A stretch of 64,000 nt of DNA from Silurus meridionalis (taxonomy: Eukaryota > Chordata > Actinopteri > Siluriformes > Siluridae). A program made the position numbers and the translations under genes. Each line of letters opens with the position of its first letter. Position 1 is the first letter of the stretch. The notes below the pieces were generated by a model that had not been told where the DNA came from, did no database searches, and worked only from the letters and a program-made list of their open reading frames with translations. This document shows positions 43,196 to 55,971 of the stretch, piece by piece. The stretch spans positions 22,566,405-22,630,404 of the forward strand of contig NC_060901.1 of the NCBI RefSeq assembly GCF_014805685.1, written 5' to 3'.

Positions 43196-44584
43196 TTTAT
43201 ATACATATACATATACAAATAGTGGGATACTTGTAGGAAAAATGTACAAAATATTAAGCAGAAAAAGAAGCAATGCTGGTCCTGGTTTCTTTCCAGCCCA
43301 GACTATAGATTCATGCAGCCTTTCACTGACAGAACTTTTATCTATTATTAATTATTTTTATTTGTTTGCTATTAGAAACAAAACTGTAAAGTGTTACACA
43401 CTTTAAAAACGCTGTTTTTCGCACACATCGTTATTATTACACCATCACTTCGAGAGACAATGCACTGCTCGACCTTATTAGATTTGTCGTCAAGCTAATG
43501 GTCGATATTAGATTATAGCCTTCGGGCTAGCTGAGGTGAGGACGTGTAAAACAGCCACTCAGACAGCTCATAAAGGTCATAGAGGAGGGCTTGCTTTCTC
43601 AACCAGCGTTTCAAAGTCCAAATATTGGAAGTGTAAGCGTGGTAAAATCAAGTGTAAGCGTGGTAAAATGGAAAAAAAAAAATATTATGAGGGAAAATAT
43701 ACTGGACAAGTCTCACGGATTAAAATAGCTGTAGGCTCACAGACTTCTGAATAAAAGTGAGTGTGGGTAAAAGGATTATTATTATTATTATGAATTTAAA
43801 ACAATAATAAAATCTGAGATTTGGCCCATGGTTGTACAGTATGTATGCCTGTTTTTTTTATACCTGTCCACAATTTCTAATATCATTAGTACTATTTCCC
43901 CACAGCGTAACAAGATTAGTAATAAGACAAGTTACGAACGATGCTATCAATGCATTATGCAGTGCTGTTAGCAAACTCCACGTCTCAACGTATCCACGTA
44001 CCTCATCATTACGACACCAGAAATCGGCTAAGGTAACCAAAGATCGAGCGACGCAACAGTGTGTGTCGTGCCTAGTTCAGAGGGTACCTAATTCCCGCTC
44101 ACTGAGAGATGACATTAGGTCATGGTGCCACGCAACGAGCCAACAATCACACTTCCTTTCGTTGTGTTGTTCTGCAAAAGAGGATATAAAACAGTGCTCA
44201 GTGAAAACAAGGCGGCAAGACAATGGGAAGGCTCGGGCTGACCCAGTTTGCTGAGTAATCACAGAAGAACGAGAGATAGAAAAGGGCAGGGAGTGCAAAG
44301 GAGAGTGAGGAAAGCTCAGAGGAACGATACGTTCATGAACATGTGATCAGGTCACAGGTTAAAAGAAAACACTTTCACGCCTGACTAATGGGTGATATGG
44401 TGGTACATGGAGTACAGGATATGTTGACACTAAATGCTTGCATCCCATGGGGATCTACACTACGTTAATAATAATAAAAATACTGCATTATCTTTATGTA
44501 CTCCATATTTAAAAAAAGAAAAAATATGGAGCGAAGTTAAAGCAAAAAATTCTCTCCCAGCGGAAATCCTTTAGTAATTCACAG

Positions 44585-44695
44585 TAAAGGGCCTTGCTCA
44601 AGGGCCCCAAGTGTGGCAGATTTCCAATACCAGAGCTCAAACCCCTGACTTACAGATCAGTAACCCAGAGCCTTAACCACTATTCTACCACCTCA
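44585..44695 (-). repeat. SINE head, minus orientation
   Basis: GGGCCTTGCTCAAGGGCCCC, CTCAAACCCCTGACTTACAG, ATCAGTAACCCAGAGCCTTA and ACCACTATTCTACCACC: a good single match to the unit of the 3530-4215 array. Confidence 0.65.
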
Positions 44696-45552
44696 ATCAC
44701 AAGTTTTCCCGCTTTGAATCCCAGCTAACAGCTAAACCTTTATACTAACATTTCAGCTGATGAGACAAAAATGGGTCAGCCACCAATCCTGTTAATCCGA
44801 TTGCACCATCATGACTACAGGCAAAACAAAAGCATTAAATCCTGACTTGATTCTTAATCACACTTTATTTTTCTGCCAACTCACAGCCATCTGCGACTAT
44901 AATAACCCACACGGTGATAACTCATTACTCCTCTACTGCGACCTTCTCAGGGGACTTTGTTAAAAAAACATGTTATTCACAGGCATGGGAACCGTTGGGA
45001 ACGTGTACAGTGAATAAGAGCCCCCTGGATGCGCACGGTACGGGATAGCACCAGGTCCCGAGGTAACGACCGGGGCTGACTCGTTAACGAACACGACACG
45101 GAAAGCTTAACATCTTCAGTACGAGTATTAAGAATGAAAAAAACGACGACTCGGCGCTGACATGTTTTGTCTGGCACTTGGCCAGACTTATTTCCTCGGT
45201 ACATACCGTGCATTCATCACAGCATGTGTGCATATTGGCACGTTAATACAGCCTCTTATCTACATTTTATCGCCGCACTTATCACTCTTGCTTTGTGACA
45301 CGGGTTTTATGTGTTGTGTTAAAATGGACGGGATCAGACGGGTGCAAAAAGTATCGAGTCATACTAGTAAACAAGCCACCGGTAAACAACTTGCACAGTG
45401 GATTTTTTTTGTTTAACGTATTTAGCGTTTTCTTCCCGATTTGGATAAAATTCCCATCTCATTTTTAATCATCATCCAACATGTTTCCTCTGAAACATGA
45501 GAGACCGGCCAATCACGTCTTTTTTTTAACATTTTCAACCTTTTTTTCAAAC

Positions 45553-45766
45553 TAGGAGAGTGGTAGCTGAGTGGTTAAGGGGGTGGGTTACTGATCGGAA
45601 GGTCGGGGGATCAAGCCCCGGTATCGCCAAGCTGCCATTCTTGGGCCCTTGAGCAAGGCCCTTAACCTTCTTTGCTCCAGGGGTGCCGTATCACGGCAAG
45701 CTGGGATATGCAAAGAACAAATTTCACTGTGCTGTAATGAATATGTGACAAATAAAAGCTATTCTT
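45553..45766 (+). mobile_element. Full-length tRNA-derived SINE
   Basis: Head: TGGTAGCTGAGTGGTTAAGG (A-box region, 45561-45580) and GGGATCAAGCCCC (B-box region, near 45607-45620). The middle is GGGCCCTTGAGCAAGGCCCTT. The tail TTTCACTGTGCTGTAATGAA + TATGTGACAAATAAAAGC has AATAAA at 45751-45756. About 214 bp. Defines the family to which the other head fragments belong. Confidence 0.75.
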
Positions 45767-46014
45767 TTGAGCAAAGGTTTTTCTGTTACGTCACTCAAGC
45801 TCAAGAGATTCAATATCAGTGGGACTAAAGTTTGCATGGCTTTTTTCTTTCATCGCATTTAATGCTATATTCAAGCCCGAAGAATAATTGTGGCTTAAGT
45901 GTCTTGCTCCAGAAGCTAGCACAGTGACTAAGAAACGTTCCCAGCACGATCCTTTTGGAGCAAAATGCTCTGTTTTCTAGTATTTTCAGTAAGTCGGATA
46001 TAGTGGATTATAAC

Positions 46015-46120
46015 CAGAGGTGGAAAGTACAATTTCTTGCGTTACTGTAATTCAGTAGTTTTATTTTTTCTGCACTTGCACTTTTTAAAATCTGTAATTT
46101 GACTTTTACTTAAGTAGAAA
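46015..46120. mobile_element. hAT-like element end
   Basis: CCAGAGGTGGAAAGTACAAT, then CTGTAATTTGACTTTTACTT and AAGTAG: same kind of terminus as 39625-39810. Short fragment. Confidence 0.4.
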
Positions 46121-46189
46121 AAAAAAAGAAACAAAGAAGAACAAACACGTTAAACTCGCAATAAAGACAGATGCCAGTATCACTGTATG

Positions 46190-46408
46190 ATAATAACCTC
46201 TTGTGTTTATCTTCACATTTTCACCTTATACAATATTACTGTAATATATATTGCACCTCTGCACTCGTTACGTTTATTGTATATTTGCATATTTATATTA
46301 ATTTATATACATGGCTATATGCACTTCTGGTTAGATGCTAATTGCCTTTCATTGTCCGTGTACTCTGCGCAATGCAAATAAAGTTGAATCTAATCTAATC
46401 TAATCTAA
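46190..46408 (+). repeat. Retroelement 3' tail with (CTAAT)n
   Basis: TTTCATTGTCCGTGTACTCT, GCAATGCAAATAAAGTTGAA and (TCTAA)n: the same 3' tail type as at 30020-30075. Confidence 0.6.
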
Positions 46409-48129
46409 AAATAAGAGGACTGTAAACAAAGAGGGTACTTGTAAACATACTTGTACATTTTTGTATAGCGGCAGTTGTTGGCGATTTGAACCCCAGATAC
46501 TCAACGTAATAATAACTGCTGTAAAAAAGCTCAAGTTCACCATCAGTATGTTTTCCACCATGAGAGAGTCTCCAGGAGAGACAACCATGTGCCTTTCTGC
46601 TTTCCCAGTACCATGAGGCTCATCACTGTTTATTTTCTTTTAACTGCACTTCCTGTAATGTTATATTCCTTGCTTAGTTCATTGGCTTGAACAGTGTGGA
46701 CAAAAAAAAGATAAATAATATACAATCAGTAACTCTTGTTATACCACAACAGCATTAGTGAGGTCCAAATTGTTCTCTATTTCACTTCCACTCTGGCCTT
46801 GTCTTCTTGGAGCTCAATTTGTGCATGTTGGGAAATGTATAAAACATCCACGTTTGTTTTGGGGGATGAACCACTTACAGTTGTGATGTGATGATCTGGT
46901 GTCCTAACACTTTGGGACAATTTTTTACATTTGTTTATTCTTTCGTCATCCACGTTCATGTTGCTGGTAAAAGGTTTCTGGATTAAGCTTCAGGTCAGCC
47001 TCTGGTTCCCTGTTTCAAAAAGGAAATACGTTAACATATAGCAAATCAAGGCTCATGTTTTGTGGAGACAAAACGTGTTCAAGGTTTACGGTTCTTCTTG
47101 GTCACATACATGTGATATAAAGTAGTGAAAGGTTTTTTTTCTTCTCTTAGTTCCTCATCTCACAGACAGAAGCACACCTAATTTGGTATGATCACTGGTG
47201 GCAAAAGCTGCACTAATGTCAAGAGAAAAAAAAGAACAAGCAAGAAGATCCTGATTAGAGTCCAGCAGTGATCCTACCTAATTAAATGTGCTAGATCAGG
47301 AACCCTCTGGTTTCCTGTTTCTGAACTGTTTACCTCAAAGTATGGCAAATCGTGGCCTGCAAATTTGATGGATAGATGGATAGATAGATGGACGAATGCT
47401 TTTTTAATCCCAAAGGGAATTTCCAATGTGTTCTTCACTAGTTAGAAATTTCTTTCTGACCTTGTGATCCAGTTCATCCCATAACAGTTGATGATTTAGG
47501 TGCAGTGACTGGGCAGGCTACTTCATGATAACACACCAGACGACTGTTTGCTCTCTGATAATGCTTGCAGAGCTCGGACGTATACTTCGATTCATCATCT
47601 GGTTGTTTGTTGAACTCGGTTATGATTAGCTGCAGTACAGACGGAATTGTATGGCGTTCGTTGAAATTGGTTCAGGATTCCTTTCACTTTCTGGAATAAG
47701 TCCCCAACCTTCCCTAAGACAAACATTTCAGGACTCATCTTGTCCATGTACATTTTTTTGCATTATAAAAGGGACAGGCACGTGTCCAAAAAAAAGGATT
47801 TCCAGGTTTTTTGACACAGGCACATTGCATATATGTGTATATTAAATATGCAACGTATGAAGAAACAATGCAAGTGTGTTGCAAGGATTGTAAAAGTGCA
47901 AAATGTTGCGAAACTTTTTGGTTTGGTCTTTTATGTCACTACAAACATAAATCGGATGCAGGAGACACATTTGGGAACAATAGAAATCCAGGCAACGAGC
48001 AAAACGCACTAAATAGTCTGTCCTCCACGTGGTCACGCCCCCTACATATTCAGTCCCTCCCTCCTTTCTTAAACCACGCCCAAATCCCTTTTCACCCCTT
48101 CGCCCTCCCCCATTGCAGCCTGTACTTTT

Positions 48130-48384
48130 CCGCAGGCGGGGCTTTGGCAAGTGACGTCGGCAACGGATCTGGCTTCCTGTTAAAAAGCGCGCGCCTCGCC
48201 CCTTTCTCTAACCTCCACGAGAACGTGTCACTATTTCGCGCGCGCACACGCTTTCTATCGCACGTCGGTCTCGCGGACACAGGAAGCGGAACCGGAGCAG
48301 AACCGAATCGGAACCGAATTGTCGCCCTCCTGTCAGTTCGACGTTTTCACGTTTTGTCCGACAACCTCCGTGTTGAACCCAAAT
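48130..48384 (+). promoter_or_regulatory. ivns1abp: ivns1abp CpG-rich promoter and 5' UTR start
   Basis: A CpG-rich stretch in AT-rich surroundings. It has a GC box (GGCGGGGC, 48135-48142), a CRE-like TGACGTC (48152-48158), CGCGCGC runs (about 48187 and 48237) and ETS-type CAGGAAGCGGAA (about 48279). It leads straight into the inferred first exon. There is no TATA box, as expected for a broadly expressed gene. Exact start site unknown. Confidence 0.6.
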
Positions 48385-48417
48385 ATGTCTACCATCGCCT
48401 GCTGGCAAACGGATCCG
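48280..48417 (+). other. ivns1abp: ivns1abp non-coding exon 1 (inferred; 5' end unknown)
   Basis: Assigned from the CpG-rich promoter and a good donor, CCG|GTAAGA at 48418. It contains the only ATG of the 5' leader (48385-48387), which opens a short upstream frame into exon 2. The 5' boundary given is arbitrary. Confidence 0.5.
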
Positions 48418-48851
48418 GTAAGAGCGCGCGCCGTGGATGTATCAGTTTTTTTTTTATTATTTTATTTAACATTTGATAAAACATTTAATGTCGAGGCGTG
48501 AAACGTGTTTTCATGTTTTTTGTTAAAATAATAATTTTGTAAAATAAATCGTTGCTCAGCGTCGGAAATCCTGGTGTGCGCGCGAGCTGGCACGGTCACG
48601 TGGTTTCCTCTCGAGTTTGCGTATTTGCATGTGGAGGATGAGGCAATAGTCATTTTCCGCAAAACTTTCTAAATAACCTTTTTTCATAATTAAAAGATAC
48701 TAAATTGAGGATGAAATCACGTATTACGCAGTGTGTTCACATTTTTTGTAAAGGAAATACGCGTTACAAACCGCTATGATTACATGCATAATGTATGGAA
48801 TTTTTTTTATCTAAAATTAAAATACAATTTCTATTCTAGAGAACTGGTTTT

Positions 48852-48882
<31 letters not shown>

Positions 48883-51800
48883 AAAACAATCAAAAAATAC
48901 AACTAAATGAACTAAGCTTGAGAAGGCCGTACACTGTATACGAACTTGGGGCGGATGATTGACAGTCGTTCTAACCAATAGGATCGCTTCTCGTTGACCA
49001 GCACTGGCCTATCAGCATTCAAGAAGGGGTTGCTATGCGGTCTGGAATGGGATTCTATTCTTGTTCTATACAAGTCAGGGTGTCGAGGCAGTTTTCCTTT
49101 GTTTTTAGGTTTTGTAATATATATATTATTGAGAAATAATACGAGTTTAAGTCATTTGATATTTCGAAAATACGTACAATAGCCGAACAATAGCTAAGGG
49201 TCTCTGGTCTTCAATGCGCATGCGTGCAACGCACGGCCAGACAAAGACTGGAGTATACTGCACCATGTAGTGTGTGTGTGTGGTGTAATGTGTGAGGATT
49301 GTTGTTGGGTACACTACATTCATGTGATCTGTTCATCAAATTGTTCCCAGAATGAGGCATCAAGGTTTCTTTGAGATGAGATTGCTCCTTTGGTTGTTTT
49401 TTTTAAATTATTGGAAAATGGCAGGCTCATTAATTTCTATAGCAAGATCTACAGACGTTCTTGGAGGGTTATGTTTTTTTTAAATACCAATTCTTGCAGG
49501 TGAAGGGGCTGGAGAAAGAGAAATGCGAATAGAAAAGTCGGACACGTTGGGGAACCCATGACACAAGACCTGAAAAATATATATAAAAAAAAAAAAAAAG
49601 TTGTGAATTGCTTTGCAGGAAATGACCTGGAAATGTTGCTTCAAGGTCAACCTTATATTAATGCACTCGTTCTGATACGTTATCATTTTTCCGACATGTA
49701 ATTCGAGTTGGCCGATAAGCCATAATACAGTACAAATGGTGATCTAACAAAGAAAATGAGTTTATTTAATGTCCAGCAAACAAAGGAGCCTCTGTTAGTG
49801 TTTTGAGACGTTCCACCTCTTCGGTTTGTCTTGAAGGTGAAGATAAATCGTGAGAACACCTGTTTATAGGTATTATATTGTGAAGAATCGGTTTCACAGC
49901 CTTTCAAAATGTTAAATATAACTATGAATTGTTCTTGTTTCTCTGGTATAAGGGGAATAGAATGCATAATACACTAACTGTGTACTGTTATTGACAACAA
50001 TGATCATCTCTTTTCCCCAGTTGCCTTTTATTTCGTACTTCATATCAAAGAAAGCGCTCTCTAACCATCCTGATCGATACCTCAAGGCGCTGTGAAAGCT
50101 ACCCGGCGCTTCGCACTTCCCCAGCAGCACTTAATATAAGTAATCGAAGGTTAATAAAATCCTGATCCTGTATTCAAATCAAATGCTTCTGCTAGTAGTG
50201 CTCTACAGTAACAGGTGAAGTTGCTTTATTTGTTTTGGTCCATGTTCCTATTTCTAAGGATGGAGCTGGTCCTGTGAGTGAATGGGGAGCACAGGCATGC
50301 TAACATCTATCTAATTATAACATTTTTTTATAAATTTTTTTTTTTTTGTGGTTTATTTTAATCGTTCTGGAAACTTCTCGTTTAGGCAAGTGATATAAGT
50401 CTACCCTGAAATCTGTTCTCTTGAATTTACTTATTTTGTGGAAGAAAAAAAAATGTTGCAATTTTTTTTTGAGTAATAAATGATTCACTTCCACTACCTC
50501 ATCTTTTTGCCCGCTCTGTACATTCTGTCCTCGCTCTTTATTCCCCCCCTTTTTTTCCTTTCTTTTTTTTGTTTTGGAGTTGCATAAGCCTGGCACGTAT
50601 TTAAAAAGGCACATGCGATGCAGGCACGAATTTTTTTTTTTCCATGCTATCGCTCCAATATGAAAGCTTGCTCTTCGAAATCAGCTTCATCCCCCCCTGA
50701 GATGTTTCTCGAAGCAAACCCGTAAATATTATTTTTTTCGCACGACAGCAAGCTAGGAAGTTTTTTGAGCGGCTTGGAAAAGAATCCTACGTGGGCGTAT
50801 GAGTGGCCTGAGGAAGGGTCCAATGGTAGTGATTAGTATAATTACAATCACACGCGTGCGTCCGAGTGAGTTTTTTTTTCGTTCGTTAGGACATAACGTT
50901 CCTCTCGTGCTCATCATTTCACTGTTTTTCTCCCACGTCGCGTTAGTCTTGACTAAATTCTTTCAGTCAGCAGAACAAGTTGCTCTTTATGTCCCTGTTC
51001 TCCACAATGCAACGCTTTGAGGTCAAAACCACAATGCAGAAGGATGCACAGTGACTCTATCGCTCGTCTACTTCTCTAGAACTGATGTTTATTCTCCCGG
51101 TTTCCTGTGGCCTTCCTGTAATCTCCTAAACAAAAAAAAGTTTAACACCACTCTATACTGTATAGGTGAAAGTTTGTGGACACCTGAGTATGCTTCTTTC
51201 TGAACATCCCATTCCATATTTTTTTGGGAAGATGATCCACTGGATGTTTTGTAGAGATTTGTGTAAAGTCAGGTGTCCCAGTGCTTTTGTCTATAGAGTG
51301 TATATGTACTGTATGATGGCTGAGTCGAGACTTGAGTATTTTGTGCGTTCATGCTAATTGACGTCTTTAACACGTCTCGCGTGTGGGAGGAAATTATCTA
51401 CTTGCTCAATAATGGATTTTTCTACTCTCAATTTTGCTTGAGAATTCTATAAAGTGCAGACTGGGTCTGAGGAAGCTTAAGACGTGATCACATAAATGTG
51501 CTTTTTTATTCCACCCCCCCTTCCGCTTTGAGCCGTTGCACAATTTTATAATTGCTTGTGGAAATTTTTCGGCTAAAAAAAAATTTGAAGGGTGTGTGTG
51601 GAGTGAGTAAGGTTGTCGCACGGCCAATCTAGATTATGGCGGTGTTAGTTTTGTATTAGGAGTAGGATCTTAATCCAGATTAGCGGCTTGTTTTGGTGTT
51701 TGAGGCGCATGGAAAACGGAGTGCAGAAGCAAATTTAAAATTCCCTGTATAGACCGAAGTTTGTGGACACTCGAGTGTGCTTCTTGGCCGTGCCACTCAA

Positions 51801-52297
51801 ATTCAGCCACGTGGTCTGAGATGCATCCCATATTCATCCAATTTTTCCCCAAAGGTGTAGAATAGGGTGTGAGCTCTATAGCATGAGATTGTGCTTTGTG
51901 GGTCTCCAAGTTCAAGTCGAGGGGAAATTTCATGTTTATTTAAAGGCATCATATATAATTGTGTGGTAATATTTTGGGGAGGAACCACAAATGTTTGGAA
52001 AACTCAGGCGTCCCAGTCTATATAGTGAATATAAAAAAGGATTAAGTTGCTACACAAGCAGCATCGCGATATCACTTCAGGTATCTGCGACAAACAATTG
52101 GCCAGCCTTCTGTATAAACGTTCAACCGCCAGGCTTGATGTCGAAACGCAACAAACCGATCGTATGACGAGCCGTACGGGGATATAACTGTGCCATACAC
52201 AATCTTATATGTATAGAAAAGCTCATTCATATTTTTTTTCTTCCCCTTTTCGCAGGTTATAATACACGACCAACCTAGAAAAGGTTCCATTCTATAG
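48385..52297 (+). CDS. Possible 24-codon upstream frame of ivns1abp (spliced)
   Basis: If exons 1 and 2 are joined as inferred, ATG (48385-48387, A at -3, T at +4) opens MSTIACWQTDP in exon 1. It continues VIIHDQPRKGSIL in exon 2 to TAG at 52295-52297. It is the only ATG in the leader before the main start. Such upstream frames often lower translation. Peptide conservation cannot be judged here. Confidence 0.35.
51150..51305 (+). mobile_element. Short MITE deletion derivative
   Basis: Only about 150 bp: ACTGTATAGGTGAAAGTTTG + TGGACACC at the left, ATCCCATTCCATATTTTTTTGG inside, and AGGTGTCCCAGTGCTTTTGT + CTATAGAGTGTA at the right. Both termini survive while the centre is deleted. Confidence 0.7.
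51740..52030 (+). mobile_element. MITE copy
   Basis: GTATAGACCGAAGTTTGTGG + ACAC at the left; GTGTAGAATAGGGTGTGAGC and TATAGCATGAGAT inside; CAGGCGTCCCAGTCTATATA + GTGAATA at the right. Confidence 0.65.
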
Positions 52298-52488
52298 CCA
52301 ACGGGATCCCGAGGACTTGATTACAGTCGCTCTAAGCCTGAGAGTTTGCGTTAGTGCGGCCGCCCGCCCTTCCATTCGCTCGACGCTCGCTGGTCCCCTG
52401 GCATCACCTCTGCCAACTGCTCAGGAGGGGAAGGAAAGACCTGGTTGTTGGAGACAGTTTCTACAAGGATTACACAATTTCTGATTAG
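52256..52488 (+). other. ivns1abp: ivns1abp non-coding exon 2 (inferred)
   Basis: Bounded by a pyrimidine-rich acceptor (TTCCCCTTTTCGCAG) and a donor ATTAG|GTAAGG. GC-rich core (GCGGCCGCCCGCCC). No ATG inside; it ends the upstream frame started in exon 1 with TAG at 52295-52297. Only 112 bp of intron separate it from the first coding exon. Assignment rests on splice sites and composition. Confidence 0.55.
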
Positions 52489-52600
52489 GTAAGGAAAAAA
52501 TAAAGGTGGTGCTAATCAAGACATTTAAATTTGAAGTATGTGTAGTTTAGATTTTTTTGGTAATTGAATGATTAAAATTTTATTTCCCCCTTTTTTAAAG

Positions 52601-52735
52601 GCGTACCATCCAACATTTGCAAAAATGATCCCGAACGGATATTTGATCTTCGAGGACGAGACGTTCCTGGATTCCACAGTCGCCAAGATGAACGCCCTTA
52701 GGAAAAGTGGACAGTTCTGTGACGTCAGACTGCAG
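52601..52735 (+). CDS. ivns1abp: ivns1abp exon 3, first coding exon
   Basis: Exon begins after TTTTTTAAAG; 24 nt of leader, then ATG at 52625 and residues 1-37 ([20 protein letters not shown] to CDVRLQ). Donor GTAAAA, phase 0. Start of the BTB domain. Confidence 0.95.
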
Positions 52736-55265
52736 GTAAAAAATAAAATAAATAATAATAAATAAATAATAAAAAGAATGGAAACGTTTAAGTTCTCCTG
52801 ATTTGCTTGCTTACCGTTTCCATAGCAGTTTTGTTACCGGGTTGTGTTGCTAGCACAACGCCCACCCTCCTCCTTCCCACAAGCACCTTGCTCAAGGCAG
52901 CCCTGAAGGCCAGAACTTAAACCCACAACCCCTGGATCCAAAGTCGAATTCCTTACTCACTAGACTCCCACCTTCCTCCATGTCATTATTATAGAAGGCA
53001 ATTATTCAAATTTAAGTGCTCGTGAAAGCAGAAAAGGTGTGTTTGCCGTAAAAATAAATAAAAAATTCCTTCTCACAACCAGATCACTCGCGTGTAAATC
53101 TAGTCACTATTTGAATGAACAATAATTCACTGGCTGCCAGGGTTACAATGCAAATGTGAAAATCTGGAGCGAGTGTTGGAACACTTACGAACAAACGCGT
53201 ATCTATTCAAAGAACGGAATTGTTGGATGTGTAGCTGGATCTCTACAGACATGGTGTAATGCCCTTAGATTTTTTTTTTTTAATAATAAAATTTTTTTTT
53301 TTTTTTTTATATAAACGCAGAACTCCATCGGTTGCTTACGGTTTATTGCAACCTGGGGTCATGTTTCGTTCACAGCACGCCGCGTGTCTGCAGGGTTAAG
53401 CAGAGTCGATCCTGAAATACGAAGCATTGTAACAAATGACACGAGGGACAAAAGACGAGCCTTTCTTTCAGTAGACCAGCTTCCTGGAACCCACGGGTGG
53501 CTGTAACCCAAGTGCAGCATGCATTAGGTTGCTAATGAAGGGGAAACACTTAGAAAGGCCTGCCCCAGTTCTTAGAAGAGTGGTTACACAAGCATGCTGG
53601 GAGGCACACTTTTTTTTTTTTTTTTTTTTAAATTGTTTTTATTCCAGACTGGTTGGCTCATTTTCTCGTAACAATGGAGCTGCTGCTGGGAATCGCTCAT
53701 ATGTGATTGGCTTTTTGTTGATGTGAACAATCATTGTGGGAATCTGGAACAATTAATAATTGCACATGTATTTTGAACCGACTCTCTTGAAGCCTCACCC
53801 CCTCCTTCCCATCTCCCTTTTAGTAGCTGTGCATGATTTTAGTATGGACTCACTGTAAGCCCCACCCCCTTTCTGTTGTCTATTAGTAAATGAGCGTTTA
53901 AGATTTTAAGCCCCACCCTATCCTGCAGTTTCATATTGGTAACCACGGATGCTGATTTAAAAAAATTAAATATAATGACACATAAAAACACCTTTTGACC
54001 CTTGTCCTCCTCCTCCTCCAGGTGTGCGGTCACGAGCTGATGGCACACCGTGCAGTGCTGGCTTGCTGCAGCCCGTACCTGTTTGAGATCTTTAACAGTG
54101 ACCTGGAGCCTCACGGCATCTCCCATGTGAAGTTTGAGGATCTGAACCACGAGGCTGTGGAGATCCTTCTCAATTACGCCTATACTGCTCAGTAAGTCTG
54201 GTTGGGAGATAAAGGGGGGCTGTCTATTACCCCAGGGTGGAGGAGGATGGAGGGAAAGCGGGGGTATTTCTAATTACAACCACATAGTGACATTTTCTTC
54301 TTCCCCCTTCAGATTGAAAGCAGATAAGGAGTTGGTTAAGGAGGTTTACACTGCAGCCAAACGTCTTAAGATGGAAAGAGTGAAACAGGTAAAGATCTAA
54401 AATTGGTGTTAGACCATGTAGTTTTTAATTATTTCAATAAAAAAAAAGAGCAACAATTTCGTCTTTTCTTTTCCCTCTCAGATTTGTGGAGAATACCTGC
54501 TTTCTAAGATGGATTCCCAGAACGCCATTTCCTATCGCAGCTTCGCCAGCAGCATGAGGGACACTCGTCTGCTCGCCAAGATCGATTGCTTCATCCAGGA
54601 ACATCTTTTGGAGATCTCTGAGCAGGAAAATTTTCTCAAACTGCCGCGCCTGAAGGTGGGAGTTTTTTATTTATTTATTTACTTTCTTCTCTCTCTCGTG
54701 CCCTTCCCCCATTCTTGAATGTATTTGTTATTGAATGTGTGCAGTTGGAGGTGATGCTCGAGGACCACCTGAGCTTGCCCAGCAATGGGAAGCTGTACTC
54801 AAAGGTGATCAATTGGGTGCAGCGCAGCCTGTGGGAGAACGGGGAGCCGCTAGAGAGACTGATGGAAGAGGTCAGTACTGTGCTCCATTTTAAGCGTTTC
54901 CTCTTCTCTCCGTTCCCCCGCCTTCTTCCAATCACCGATTCGATGTTCACGCGGTCTGTTCACTCATCTCACAGCAGGCTTTCGATGCTTTGGTTCGATC
55001 TGTATTCCATGATTTTTATTTCATTTTTCATTCCTCTTGATTTTTTTTTGTCTTTCACCACAACCCCTCCCCCCAACCCCCAGATGTTTTTATTTTAAGA
55101 GTATATATTTTGCAATAGGTACAGTGTGGGGCTGTTACACACTCTGCAAAGTTCAGGTGAGCAGAAAAAAAAAACTAAGCCGCCTGTTCGGGCTCGGTGT
55201 CGTACAGTAAAAGCTCAAAGCGACCGAGAGCCTTTTGTTGTCTCAGATTTTTTTTTTTTTCTCCC

Positions 55266-55310
<45 letters not shown>

Positions 55311-55911
55311 AGAGTGAGTGTGTGTGTACACTTCGAGGGCATCCGAACTAACAAATCTTCCTCCCCGTCGATTTCTTTTTTTTTTCCTTCTCTTTAGGTT
55401 TATTAGAGAAAGCAACTGCAGGACTCTGAGCTGATTGAAGAAGCCACGGCTGGGGGCCTGTCCAGGGTAATGAGTCAGGAAAAAGAGAAAGAAAAGGCAG
55501 GGAGCCACAGCCAAAGGAGAGCTAAGCTCCTGTCCATTTGATGCAACACACTCGAGGGTCCTGTTTAGGACACAGCCCACTTTAATTGGGGGAAAATATT
55601 CAGCAAGTTCTTAACGATGCTCCTTAATTTCAGTCGGGTTCATGACGTCTGTGCATTTCCATTTCGTTTTTCTTTTAATGCCGCTACTATTTGGCTGTTT
55701 CTTTTGTTTTTGACAATATCGCTCGAAGAACCACGTCCCCGCGGCCATACATGAGGCGGTCAGTCTCTGTGGATTTATGTATGATCTCAGTGTATCTAAC
55801 CTCCTCAGTTGAGAAGAGCTGAAGGGTTTTCCACCTGGTGGCCATCCAGTCTACGCTCCCCTTTTTCTCTCTCTGCAATCTTAAGTAGTTCATCGGTTGC
55901 AAAGATGCCAG

Positions 55912-55971
<60 letters not shown>

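Larger units (their letters stand above)
48418..52255 (+). other. ivns1abp: ivns1abp intron 1
   Basis: 3.8 kb, AT-rich, with poly-T runs (48849-48870) and two MITE copies (51150-51305, 51740-52030). No further exon seen. Confidence 0.5.

Noticed and set aside
43832..44254. 140-codon intergenic frame (and its minus-strand partner)
   Set aside because: No domain, no splice partner and no promoter context; not enough to call a gene.
47811..48476. 221-codon open frame across the ivns1abp promoter
   Set aside because: Overlaps the CpG-rich promoter and first exon, has no recognisable motif, and its openness is explained by GC-rich composition.
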